This document shows positions 1 to 11,900 of a DNA stretch of 64,000 bases, piece by piece; position 1 is the first letter of the stretch, and every line of letters begins with the position of its first letter. The position numbers were made by a program, and so were the translations under genes. Where the stretch lies: contig NC_092479.1 in the NCBI RefSeq assembly GCF_047495875.1, positions 9,136,806 to 9,200,805 of the forward strand. The letters run 5' to 3'. This DNA comes from Pithys albifrons albifrons (Eukaryota; Chordata; Aves; Passeriformes; Thamnophilidae). The notes beneath the pieces are model-generated. The model was not told the origin of the DNA. It did no database searches and saw only the letters and a program-made list of their open reading frames with translations.

Positions 1-3000
1 GCTTCAAGGCAAAGGGTGCCTGAAATGGGGAAAATACAGAGATAAAAGGCCAAGTGAATAATTTATTATTTTCATCACAAGTAGACAAAGAACTCATTAT
101 GAAAATGAGAGCAGAGAAAGGGGAGCTGGTTTTTAGAAGCCCCTTGATTGGTTTGGTGTTTGTTCACAGACTGTTGTGTTTAGTTGGCATTTACATGGTC
201 CTGAGGAGGCTTTGAAGTTATCAGGTCACACCCTATTAACAAAAGCTGAGGAGGACAAGGATGGGTCACACTTCTGGTGTCACCTTTGTTTATCTGGAGA
301 GGATTTTCTGTGTGACCACCTTAACAGCTCAGGAAGGACCATCTCTGCTCTTCTGCCAGTCTTAGTATCCCAGCCTCAATATCTAATATTGCACTTCCCA
401 AAGGAGGCATCTGAAAGCAACACATCTGGGGGGAAAAGGCGACTCTATTTTTGTGCTTTAACATATTCAAATCTCCCTTCAAAGTTTAAACTGGACTTGA
501 TATTTTCTCAGGTTTCTGGTCCTGAAGTAACTTGCCACTGCTGTAAAACTTTTTCTTAATGCACAGGTTTTTTTCTGAAATAGGCTTCAGAAATCATTTC
601 AGGGAAAGCATTGCTGAGGTGCACAGAAAAGGCAGTGAAACAGTTGAGTCCCTCCCAGCTCTTTGGCTGGGGTGGCATTGGCTGCAGTGGCAGTTCTGGG
701 CTGGCAGGGGGGGCCCAGCCAGGGTCAGGATGGCACCGACCCCACGAGCTCAGTCCTTGCTGCACACCCGGGCCTGACCCTCCCAGCAGGATGGGGAGTG
801 CCCCTTGCCCAGCAGCCCTTCCAGCACAAATCCTGGGAAATGCCTCCCTGTTTTCTCCTCCCTGGCACTCGGCTCCAGCTGGCAGAATGTGCCCCTTGGA
901 TGGCACAGGGTGGGCCCAGCTGGAAATGGCTCAGGAGGGACCCTGTGACTCCTGAGTCACCCCTGGGGTTGGGTACAAATGGTACAAATGGCAACAAAAG
1001 TTTGGCTTCAGCCTTTGTTAAATGAGGCCACAAAACAAACAGTCCCCGGGGAAGGGGGAGGAGCCACAAAGTAATTCAACATGAAGTTCATGTTTTGTAA
1101 TTAATGTGTGTTGAGTTTAGATTTTGTCACCTGAGTCAGGGCAAAATGGAAACATTTCATGGTACATTTGGTAGGTTAAAATCCTTAAGTTACTGTATTT
1201 ACAGCTGTAATTCTTGGTACTTTCCACATAACACAAACAAAAATGTCCCTGTTTAACTTGGGGTTTACAGCTGATGGAGAGTTTGACTTTTCAGCTGTGT
1301 ATGTGCATGGGATTGTTTCCTTTCTTCCTCCTTACTAAGAATAATACACTATTATGTAAAAATTCTGCCTATACACTAAACCAGAATTGTTATTGATGGT
1401 TACGTGTCAGATTCTGCTTCACAGAGGAAAGGAAACTTGAGGAAAGACTGGACTGTATTCTCTGGAAAGCTGAGATAGTAAAGCTGTCCAGTGCAGAGGG
1501 GGCAGAGAGAGGTTATCCAGTCTGATCCATATTAATAAACTGGTATATTCTTGCTGGCTGATTGTCCAATCATGTACTAATGGAGCTTCCAAAATGTGTT
1601 TTGGAAAAATCATTTTCAGGCCTTGATATATTCCATAATGAGGTTTGAATTTTGAAGGCCTTTTAAGCCTTTTAATTTTTATAGCAACTACTCTAATCCA
1701 CCTAAACAAAGTATTTATCCAGAAAAAACCCTAACCTTAAACACAGTTCATAGATAGCTTCAGGTTGGTTTGTATTTCTAGACTACTTTAAAAAAAATAG
1801 CATCTCCATTAAGTTCACATTGAGGTCAAGAAGTAATTCAGTCCCTGATCACCATGTTCTGTTTAGTGTCCATATGATCAAGTCACAAGAAAGGTCATGG
1901 GATTTAATTTTCATCCCTGTTGTTAAAGTCTACTTGTTTGGATAACTGGAGCCACTGGACTGGTTTGTCTTTGAGCTGGAGAGGAGTGTTTCAAACTGGG
2001 ACATGGTGTCTTTAATGAGAAAGAAATGCAGCCTTGGAATAAATGGCAGAAAAAGGAAGGGAACTTCATTGTGGCATCAGACACAAAGATTTGTCTAGTC
2101 CTTTTTAAATCTCAGTGTATCTGAATTTCACAGCAGGTTTTGTTGTGCTCTGGTGCACGCCTGACCCACAGAGGGTTCATCCCTGGCTGATGTGGGTGCA
2201 GAGGAGCTGCCCCATGAACCCAGGGCAGGTCCCTGCACAGGCCTTGCTGTGGAGCAGCTGTTCATGCAGGACAGCAGTGACTTCACCCTGAGGCCTCTGG
2301 CATTGCTGGGGCACCTGGGACCCTCCCCAGCCAGTGGAAGACAAAACAGAGCTTAAATGGCCCACCCTTTGGTGAGGGCAGGGAGGATGTTTGTTCAGTT
2401 ACTGAAAGGAGATAAGAATGCTGAATGTAGCTGAGAGTGGTACAGGAGGTGTCCAACTACACCTAATCAAAAACCTGCTAGTTTTTGGAGGTTATGCCAG
2501 GAAAATGCCTGCTAGGAGCCCTTTCCTGTAATAATATCCTGAATACAAGGCAAGGTTTCAGTTTTCTACCTCCTTGTCTTGCCTCCCTGTTCCACCAAGC
2601 TTCTGTTTGATGATGTCAGGCTGAAGGTCAGCAGATGCCAATAGCTCATTTTCATTTGGTGCTTTCTCACTGACTGGCACACAGCAATGGTCAGAGTGGC
2701 CAGAACAAGCCCTGCGTGGACATTGGTGTTCTCTTTAGCTGTGAGCATGTCCCAGGTGTTCCCACACACTGTTCAAGGCAAGTGTCAGGAGTGAAAATGC
2801 TCCCCACACACAGCCAGGGTTCCCCCTGGGCTCTGGGGCTGCACTGAGTGGTGCCTGTGGGTGCTGCTCAGGTGCCCAAACACTCCCCACACACAGCCAG
2901 GGTTCCCCCTGGGCTCTGGGGCTGCACTGAGTGGTGCCTGTGGGTGCTGCTCAGGTGCCCAGCCTGGCAGGGCTGCCCCACGAGCTGCAGTGAGCAGGGC

Positions 3001-3485
3001 CTGGCTCCCACTGCTGCCCCAGCACAGCCATTTCTGCCCTGTGTTACTAAAAAGAATTTCATTAACTCTTACCAATGTTTCAGTTTCCTGACAGGCATAT
3101 TTGCCTCGAAGCTTTTCACATATCTTTGCAGAAGAAAAGCTTTTTATCTACATAACATTCCTGTGAGGTTTTGAAAGGTTACCATTGGGTCACTGGCATT
3201 GCTTTGGGTACATCTTTCACAGCCCTGGTTTGTTTTGGCTTGGCCACTGCACTTGGGCACCTCCTTGGTTTGTGACTGTCCCCTCAGGGTTTCAGCTGCT
3301 CAGGGGGATGCAGTTCTGAGCTTTCTTCAGGGCAAAATCTCTGGCCAGGCTCTGTCCATGTCACAAAATGAGGTGTCTAAATGTGTATTTCACAACCGGC
3401 ATCTGGGAATTTTCTGCAGTAAATCTACTCACGAGAAACAGCTTTTGTTCTTGTAGTAACAGCCAGGGGTCTTGTTGTCTTGTAG
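1..3485 (+). other. VPS13D intron (5' end outside window)
   Basis: This is intronic sequence upstream of the first visible exon. I see no conserved coding segment on either strand. It contains an 83-bp duplication near 2800 and otherwise unremarkable A/T-rich sequence. Confidence 0.75.
2800..2960. repeat. 83-bp tandem duplication
   Basis: Two head-to-tail copies start with CTCCCCACACACAGCCAGGG at 2800 and 2883. The second copy is 78 bases long and identical across nearly its full length, which points to a recent duplication. It lies in VPS13D intron sequence. Confidence 0.9.
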
Positions 3486-3618
3486 TTTGCTGGGACCCTG
3501 TCAGATGGTCTGGGCAAGACCATGGACAACAGGCACCAGACGGAGCGGGAGTACATCCGGTACCACGCGGCGACCAGCGGGGAGCACCTGGTGGCCGGGA
3601 TCCAAGGGCTGGCACACG
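3486..3618 (+). CDS. VPS13D: VPS13D coding exon (fifth from last)
   Basis: This 133-nt exon starts after the acceptor TCTTGTAG and ends at the donor ACG|GTAACC. It reads in phase 0 from FAGTLSDGLGKTMDNRHQ to GIQGLAH, leaving one base (G) that combines with GT of the next exon to make glycine. The peptide belongs to the amphipathic-helix-rich ATG2/VPS13 C-terminal region, which contacts membranes in this family. CpG content is much higher than in the flanking intron, as expected for a coding exon here. No earlier VPS13D exon was found between 1 and 3485, so the phase at its 5' border rests on the conserved protein sequence. Confidence 0.96.
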
Positions 3619-5351
3619 GTAACCCTCAGCTGCAATTCGAGGCAGCTTCTCCTAAAAGTAATGATCAGGTTGCAAAGGGCAGGGGCTGTTCCTGCCGGGG
3701 GAGGGAGTGTTTGAAGCCAGGGCAGTGGAGCTGTCAGAGGCTTCGTGTTTGAGTTTGAGCTGGGGCAGGTCAGGGTGGGGAATTGTTTGGTTTTCAACTT
3801 GACAGAAACTACGTTTGAGAATCAAATCTTTTCACATGTAACTGAAAGTGGAAGCCTTTTTGCAAGTTAAAATGAAGTTTCAAAGTTCATCCAGAACATC
3901 ATTTTCTGTGCAGAGGCATCAAATGCCCACACAAACAGTTTTTTTGAGGGCCAGACATTAAAATTAAAAATGAGTATGGCTGGATTGTGGCTTTCTTATG
4001 TTTGCTTTCAGTTCCAGAAACCTCAGTTTCCTTGGAATCAGAACATCATTTTAAAGTAACATTTCACCAGTTGGGTTATTTTGTGGTTGTTTTCAGTCTA
4101 CTAAGAACTAGAGACATGAATTTGTGTAAAAGGATTGGACTAGTCTTAATTTGGCCAGAATCTCACATTAATTTAGTTCATGATTTATCTGTTGAAGAAG
4201 GTTAAATCAATCCAAGCCAAGTTTCAGTCAAATGTTTATATTTTGCATCATCTTGACTCAGTTTGTTTAAATGTTCTTCTCTGTGCAGTTGTCACAGCCT
4301 GTTCAAAGCTGAGTTGGCTTTCACTGGACCAGGATCTTTTCTAGGCTGAGAAAAGTCTTTATGCTTTGGTTATAAAGACTCACGTAGGTAGGGATGGAGT
4401 GGATCAGGATCTCTCCCACCAGTGTGCTGTACAGTCTGACATAATTTGTATTGGTAGAAGTGCAGCAATCCCAAATATGTCAGTCTGTGCTGAGTGGTCC
4501 ATTCTAAAAGCACTTCACTGTGTTGTATTATCCAGTAATTAGCATGACTGTTCTAGTCCTAATTCTGTGGCATTTTTAAATGCTTCCCATTCAGCTTTTT
4601 AAAAAAGAAAAGAACTGCTAATTCCTACATTTCAACAGACAGGACTTAACCATAAACTGTAGTTACACAAGAGGATGGATTTAAATAGTTTGGGCTCTTG
4701 AGTGTGGTGGTTGAGGCACTGCTGGTCTGCACTTCACTTACAGACCTCAGGGGACCCACCTGGCTGCTGAAAGCTCCAAAGGAGAGTGTTGGGGCAGGGC
4801 ACTGAAAGCTGCTGCTCCAGTCACGGAGATGTGACATCTGTAAATTGTGTCCTCAGACAGTATGAACTGTCCCAAGTCCTGTGAAACCTCAGTAGGTTCT
4901 TGGTTTCTCAGAGCATTGAGGTTCTCAGAAAGGGACACAGGCACAGAAACTTGAAGTGCCAGTTTAAAAAGAACTGACTTTTTGCAGCAGAGACATGCAC
5001 TGTTCTATTTTCTGTCTCAAATTGTGTCAGCTTTTGTCACATTGTGAGTAACTGCTTCACCTGTGCAGTACATGGGGCTGTGTGTGTGAGTGCAGCTGGA
5101 AATAAACCTGTAGAGAAGCATTTTAAAACATACACATTTAGTAATGGATCAAATCCTTGTCTGTGGGATATTATGGTCCATATGTATGTCTGTGTGTGCT
5201 GCATGTACAAAGTGTGAAGTGGTTCATGAAACTGGGTTTGAAACATAAAATGGACAAGAACTCACACAGGTGACGGCACCAGCTGGGATGAGGCTCTGTG
5301 ATCTTTAGAGGCAACAATTTTGGCCTGACTTGCTCTTCTTTTCTTTGCCAG
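3619..5351 (+). other. VPS13D intron, 1733 bp
   Basis: This intron lies between the first two visible exons, with donor GTAACC and acceptor TTTGCCAG. No repeats or conserved coding segments were seen. Confidence 0.85.
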
Positions 5352-5547
5352 GTATCATTGGAGGCCTGACAAGTGTCATAACCTCCACAGTGGAAGGTGT
5401 GAAGACGGAGGGAGGGGTCAGTGGCTTCATTTCGGGGCTGGGCAAGGGGCTGGTGGGCACCGTGACCAAGCCGGTGGCCGGAGCGCTGGACTTTGCCTCG
5501 GAGACGGCGCAGGCGGTGCGGGACACGGCGACGCTGAGCGGGCCCAG
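5352..5547 (+). CDS. VPS13D: VPS13D coding exon (fourth from last)
   Basis: This 196-nt exon lies between the acceptor TTTGCCAG and the donor CCCAG|GTCAGT. It encodes IIGGLTSVITSTVEGVKTEG through the glycine-rich GFISGLGKGLVGTVTKPVAG and ends ASETAQAVRDTATLSGP plus two bases of an arginine codon. The Gly-rich GLGKGLVG...KPVAGALD segment is a hallmark of the VPS13/ATG2 C-terminal module. The exon is followed after only about eight bases of intron by a long hexanucleotide array, an unusual setting for a 5' splice site. Confidence 0.97.
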
Positions 5548-5555
5548 GTCAGTGC

Positions 5556-5683
5556 CCTCCTGCTCCTGCCCCTGCTCCTGCCCCTGCTCCTGCCCCTGCC
5601 CCTGCCCCTGCCCCTGCCCCTGCCCCTGCCCCTGCCCCTGCCCCTGTCCCTGTCCCTGTCCCTGTCCCTGCCCCTGCCCCTGC

Positions 5684-5719
<36 letters not shown>

Positions 5720-5985
5720 CCCTGCCCCTGTCCCTGCCCCTGTCCCTGTCCCTGCCCCTGCTCCTGCCCCTGCCCCTGCTCCTGCCCCTGCCCCTGCCCC
5801 TGCCCCTGCCCCTGTCCCTGCCCCTGTCCCTGCCCCTGCCCCTGTCCCTGTCCCTGCCCCTGCCCCTGCCCCTGCCCCTGCCCCTGCCCCTGCTCCCGCT
5901 CCTGCCCCTGCTCCCGCTCCTGCCCCTGCTCCTGCTCCTGCCCCTGCTCCTGCTCCTGCTCCCGCTCCTGCCCCTGCCCCTGCCC
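5556..5985. repeat. Hexanucleotide array (CCCCTG)n, about 71 units
   Basis: About 430 bases are built from CCCCTG with variants TCCCTG, CTCCTG and, at the far end, CTCCCG. Variants occur in blocks (runs of TCCCTG between runs of CCCCTG), showing local expansion. The complementary strand is (CAGGGG)n, with G-runs separated by two bases and therefore strong G-quadruplex potential. The array starts about eight bases into a VPS13D intron. Because the unit is six bases it stays open as Cys-Pro on one strand and Gly-Gln on the other; these frames are not genes. Confidence 0.97.
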
Positions 5986-8900
5986 AGCAGGGCTGGGGAC
6001 TGGGGCCTGCACCTGCTGCACTTCCTGAGCTGATTGTCCTTCCTTAGGCTAAATAATTAATCTAATTACTGTGAGCTCTGCTCAGGGATGTGGCCCATTT
6101 CATTCCATTTGCTCTTGGTTAAGAGATGGGATTTCCTGATACTGTGACAAGGGTGAAATGTGCAGGGAGAGCTGCAACAGAAAATAGGAATTATTAGGCT
6201 GCAGCATTAGAATAAGCAACAGTTTTAAATAGCTGTTGGTAATGAGATTGAACTCTACTGTGGAATTGTAACATGGAGTTAAAATTAAGTTCTCCCTGCC
6301 CTACCTCCAACTTCCATTTAGCTGTAGAAAAACAGTTCTTTAAACATTTGAAGAGTTCTGGCATCAACATACTGTCATTATCTTCTAATTTTCACTTTGT
6401 GTAATAGTTCTCACTTCTAACAGGTCCCCTGTGTCCCCTGTATGCCCTTGGGTATCTGCTTGCCCATCCTCCTCTGGGCTGAGGGCTCAGCACGTCAGGG
6501 AGATGCTTTGGGTTCTTCCTGTGCTCAGTTCAGACTCTGCAAAATAATGATGGTTTTGCCTGAAGTACCTGAGTGTTGATTGGCACTGCCCATGAGTGTG
6601 GCACAGGGGAAGGGCCAGGCTCTGGCAGGGAACTGCTCTGAGAGCAGAGTCTCTGTGCTCTCTGTGGCCCAGAGTTCCCGTGATGTGCCAGGTCCTGTTG
6701 TACGTGCATGAGATCTCTGTGCTGGAGAAGTGAAAGAAAACCCTGAGTAAGTTTTATTGTCAGAAAGCTTGGAGAAAAATGTTTGCAAAATCTTGGGGGT
6801 TCTGCTTGTTTTGTCTTCCCTTTGGCTTTTCCATTTCCCATGTTCTGTTATGCCACTCTTGGAACCCTGAAGGGTCTCCATCAGGGACGGAGTGAAGAAC
6901 AATAAGCTTGATGAAGTGTGAGGTGTAGGAAGCCTGAAGGGTGACCCGAGGTGTGCCTTGTTGTGAAAATGGGAGTGTGGACACTGTGCCTCACATGTTT
7001 GGTACCTACCCTGATTTGTGAAACCAAGAGGTCAGGGATTACAATTTGGTAAGTACATTCACATACACAGAATTAACTGAGCACTCTTAAGGGCATCCCT
7101 GAGAAAACACATCTAATGTTCCACCAGCATGTGCCTTAACTCTGTGACTGTACAGATGGACTGATGTCAGGGTGGGGAGAGGCACACCTGGCTGTGCTGT
7201 AGCTGCACTTCTGGTTGAGCTCAGGGTTTATTGTAGTTTGTTTCAAGCTACACATTTTCTTAAAATTCATATTTTGCCTTAATTCTGAGAGATGCAGCCT
7301 GTACATGGTAGAGATGGTGTTACAACAGTTGCCAAACCAGACACCAACTGGGAGAGAGAGGGAAGGGTCTGATCTTGGGCTTATGTTTCCTTTAGGACAC
7401 ATTTCCCTGTAGCTTCTTCACTGTCAGTTAAGAGAAGAGGTTAAGACAGATGAGCTGAAACACATTTTGGTTGACTAGATTCTGAAATAACTGTTGTCAC
7501 GGAGAAATTATTTTAGTGTCTACACATCCCCTGCAAAGTTTCTGACCCAATAATCTACAAGAGGAAAGGGGGAAAACAATTGGGAAAAAATCCCCAAGTT
7601 TTCTCAAGGTTACTCAGTTCTCCAGTCCACAAAAATCTGATCAAAACTTTTTAATGTAAACAAATATACTTGAGAATATGTAGATAACATAAGAGGGGGA
7701 TAAAAACTCCCAGAAAACCCACCTCCACCTCTAAGACACTTTGCATTCCTGTTTTGTTTGGTGTGGGGGGTTTATGTGCTTATATAATGAAGCAACCAAA
7801 TTGTTCTTCTGGGGGTTTAAAAAAACCCAGCCCACACAGCCAAGGAAGGGTTTGTGCCTGTTCTGGGCTGCTGAGCCCCACTGTCCCCTCTGCATCTGTA
7901 ACTGCTCAAGTATGTGTGGTTTGGAGCGGGAGCAGCCCCGCGTTCCAGCCAAGCTGCTGCTCCTCCTCGCAGCTCTGGAGCCTGCTGGGCTGGAGGCTCT
8001 GCCAAGCTCAGCTCACAAAGGCAGCCAGCCCTGAGGGCTGTGAGTGTGGGACAGGAACTGGCTCCAGTGGAGTTTGGGCCACAGGAAGGCTGAGCTCCTG
8101 AGCAGAGTGACCTTCCCCGGGACCGGCCCTGTGTGTGCTGCTGCAGAGCTGAGTCAGCCACTTCATTGCAGTTGCATTTAAATAGCAGGAGATGGGACTG
8201 TAAATTACAGGTCCCTTGCAACTCTCCACTTATATGGCTGAATTGTAAAAAAACAGCTCTGAATTTCAGCTGCCTGACTTGACCCATCAGATCAGGTCAG
8301 AGCAGGATGAACAATTTTTCATTGAGGTCCTTGGCTTTCCTAAGAGACAAGCTCTAAAGTTGCTGATGGAATAGAGCACTCAGGTGTCCTGTGGGCAGGC
8401 AGCATGGCCAGGAGTCTGGGGTGGCCTCAGGTGGGTGGATTTGTGTTGGGACAAGCCGTGTGTTGGGAACATGGAGCCAGCGGGGCTGAGCACAGACAGT
8501 GGCAATGGAGCTTAAGGGGTGATAGGTTTAAAGGGCAAGAAAATATTTCTTTAAATCTGACTTTGGGGTGGACTTTTCAAGGCTAATCTTATTAACTTAT
8601 TATCTAATCAGATCTTTTATTGTGCTTGTTATTTATGAATAAAGCTGCCTTAATACTTTTAATGCAGAGGAGAGCATAAAACAGCTGTTGACAATGCAAC
8701 ATACATCTAATCTATAAACAGTTAATGCCTGTGACTTGATACCTTCATTGAGAGGGTTCTGTGTGTTCCAAGTACTCCAGTGTCACATACAAGAGTTCTG
8801 ATTATTTCCATATTTGTCACATACTGCCAAAAGTCTTAAAGCCCAGTTCAGAACAGGAAAGCTGTTCTGTCTCTGGATACGCTTGGAAAGCTCTCGCCTG

Positions 8901-11900
8901 GAAACGTGTTTTACATCCTAGAGCAGCACAACTAAAGAACATTTATATTTAGATGTGTGTCTAATCTAACAAGTAGTGCAGGAAACTGCCTTTATGGCTT
9001 TCTCTCAGGCTTCTGCCAGGTCAGGGCGAGTTTAAGATTATTCTTGGGCTGTTGCTATGAGGGTTTGTGTTCTTTTCTGAGAGTCAATGTGAAAATGAGA
9101 AGTGAGGAGGTAACTCCATGACCTCCCCAATTCCAATGATTTCTGTCTGGGACTGTATGAGCAGAGAATGTGAGATTGGCAAGCCATTAATGGTCATGGA
9201 ACACTGTTATGTAAATATTTGATTCTTTGAAATGCACCTCACCTGGAGAGCAGTAGCCTGTGCTGGCTGCTCCTTTGCTCTCCACTCCAGCACAGCCCTG
9301 GGAGACATGTACTGATTTTAGATTCATTTGTTTTGCCTTTGTGCATCCATCTCTCTGTTAGCAGTGATTTGCATAGGCAGGTCAAAAGCAGTGGAGTTGA
9401 GAATATCATTGCCAGTGAGAAGCAGAAAATACCTACCTAGTTGTGTGGAGCATTAGCTAAAATAAACTGCTGAGAGTATATTCTCGAGGTTCTCAGGTGT
9501 TACAGATTAATATTGTGTGAGCCTTTACACCTCTTTATGTGTCCCAAATTCTGTCCTGACCTTGGACTCAACCTAGATCTGACTTTTAGAGTCTTTACAG
9601 TAACATCAGTCATTTATGGGTCATGACTCTGTTGAAGGGGACATTGCTGTTTTCCTGGAAAGCCCTTCCTAAGATTTTCTAGAAGCCAGAGAGAAAATAT
9701 ATTCATCAGTCTAATCAGTGAAACACTTGAGCAATGATTTCCCTCATATCCTTTCTCCTTTTCCCAGGGAATGACACATTTTCTGGGTAACCCTGGAGCA
9801 GGTTTGTCCCTTTCTCTGCTGTGGCCCAGCTGTAGCCAAGGCTGTTCCAGTCCCTGTCCAGCTGAGGGGTTTGCATTCCCTGTCACTGACTGGATTGTTC
9901 CTCTGCTTTTGGGGCTGCTTTGAACCCCCAGTGTGCAGGTTCCCCTCAGGGTGGTGGGAGAAGGGCCCTGCTCTGGGCACTCTGTGCTCTCCAGGCCATC
10001 CAGAATTGGCTTGGCTGCTTTCCCCCCATACCACATTGCAAATGGAGATCTACTTTTCTGCTTGTTTTCCCAACCCAGGAGGGGGTTTTATGTTTTGTTT
10101 TGTTTTACTGCTTTGCAGGTATCTCCTTGTCATTTAGCATTTGCCTTCTGGATTTTTTTTCCCTGGATGAACCAGGTTACAGTTTCACACGTTGAATCCC
10201 ATTTTATTCCTGCCATATTTCTGACCTCCTCAGGTCCTTTGGTACTTTCTGTCCTTACTGGAGTTTTAAATACCTCCTTATTTGTCCTCCAACTGTAGCT
10301 TCACATTAGGAGATCCTTGAAGTTAAGCAAGCCTGGGGTTGTGTCCACATGTTTTGCAGCACCTCAGTAGGTGCTTCCTTTTGTGTTACCACTCCCACCT
10401 GCTCAGTGTTCTTTGAGGTTTTATCACTGGTAACTTGCTGTAGTCCAGGTGGAGATCCTGGCACTGTAGTTGAAGTGTCTGTTCTTGATTGTTGATTTAC
10501 TTACAGTAAATGTGGATTTCTTGTGGGGGAAGTAGTTCCCTGTCCTTCTTAGAGGGCTGAGTGGGATTGGTACCTGCTGCAAATGCCCACTGTGTGTCTG
10601 AAAAGTGTTTCCAGGAGGCTGTTCCGAGGTGTCTGCTCTAACAAATCCCATTTATGTTTGGAGCCCTCAGTTGCCTGCAGTTTCTTAGTTAAGGTCAAAA
10701 ACAGGGACACAGTTTAACTGTTTGGAAGGAGTGGAAGTAAAACCCACAGTGTTTGGACCTACAGCAGCAACATAATCCTTCATTAATATTATATAGATGT
10801 GGTTTCTTTCCCATCTGCTCTATAGGAATGTTTGTGTGTAATAGGAGGTTTAAGGAAAAACTCAGCAATCTGGGTTAGGCAATGTTTAATCATACAAGTC
10901 TTACACTTTTCATGTTACATTGATGAGCCTCTGGAGCCCATGAGCTGGACTTGGAGTAGCAGGGTCTGAGAGAGGAAGAGCCCAGAAAACCCCCTGACCT
11001 GGGGCAGAAAGGCCCTTTTCCAAGCCCAAAGGTTCCAGTTGTTGAGGCCATTCATTGCAGCTCCCTCACATTGGGCCTCTGGGGGTTTATGCACCCACAT
11101 TTTAGCAAAGAAGCTGTAGATGGTTTGAATTCCAAAAGGGAGGGCAAAACCTTTGTGTCACTTCTTGCTTTGCCATGACAGAATGTGTTAAACTGAGCAA
11201 TAACCTGGCTAAGAAAAGTGCAGCCACTGGTGTGCCAGGGGTGCCACGTCTGCTGGCACTAACCAGGGGGGCCTTGGCAGGGTCTGGCTGGCACTGTGAA
11301 TCCCAGCATCTCTTCTGTGAGGAGGAAGAATTTCCCACTAAAACATTTAGTATTTAACTTGACATGTGAGGGCAGAAAGATGCCCTGGGTGCTTTCAGCC
11401 TGTGCTCAGGGGAGAGAGGCTCTGGAAGGGAATGTTGTGAGGGGAGGACAGATGGAGAAGATGGAAAACCTTGACGTGAGCACTGCTGAGGAGTTACCCG
11501 AGCACAAAATGTGAAGTTGTGGTTTTCTTTAATGTCCATTCATTAATAGCAACAAATAATTTCATAAAGATAACAAATGCAGAGTTCTTACTGTGGTGTT
11601 CTGCACAAACCCAAAATATTCCCAGTGCCTTGGTAAGTTACCCTGAGGGCAGGTGATCTCCCTCCCTGGGCAGAGGTGGCACCCACAGGCTGTGCCCAGT
11701 CCTGGGCTGACCTGCTGCTGGGGCAGAGCAGGCACCAGGGCCAGCCTGGGGTGCTCTGGCTGGTTTGGAAAGGTGGGACTTAGTGAGGAAAAGGTGTTGT
11801 GCTGTATTAGGCTGCTCTGGTGGCACAAAATGGGCACTGTGGGCACAGCCCTTGCTCCCTGCCAGTGCCACAGGCCTGGGGGCTGTGGGGCAGTTTCCTG

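Noticed and set aside
5305..6028. Open frames of more than 230 codons on both strands (Gly-Gln and Cys-Pro repeats)
   Set aside because: They come from the six-base unit of the hexanucleotide array. The + frame merely begins in the real VPS13D exon and reads through its donor.
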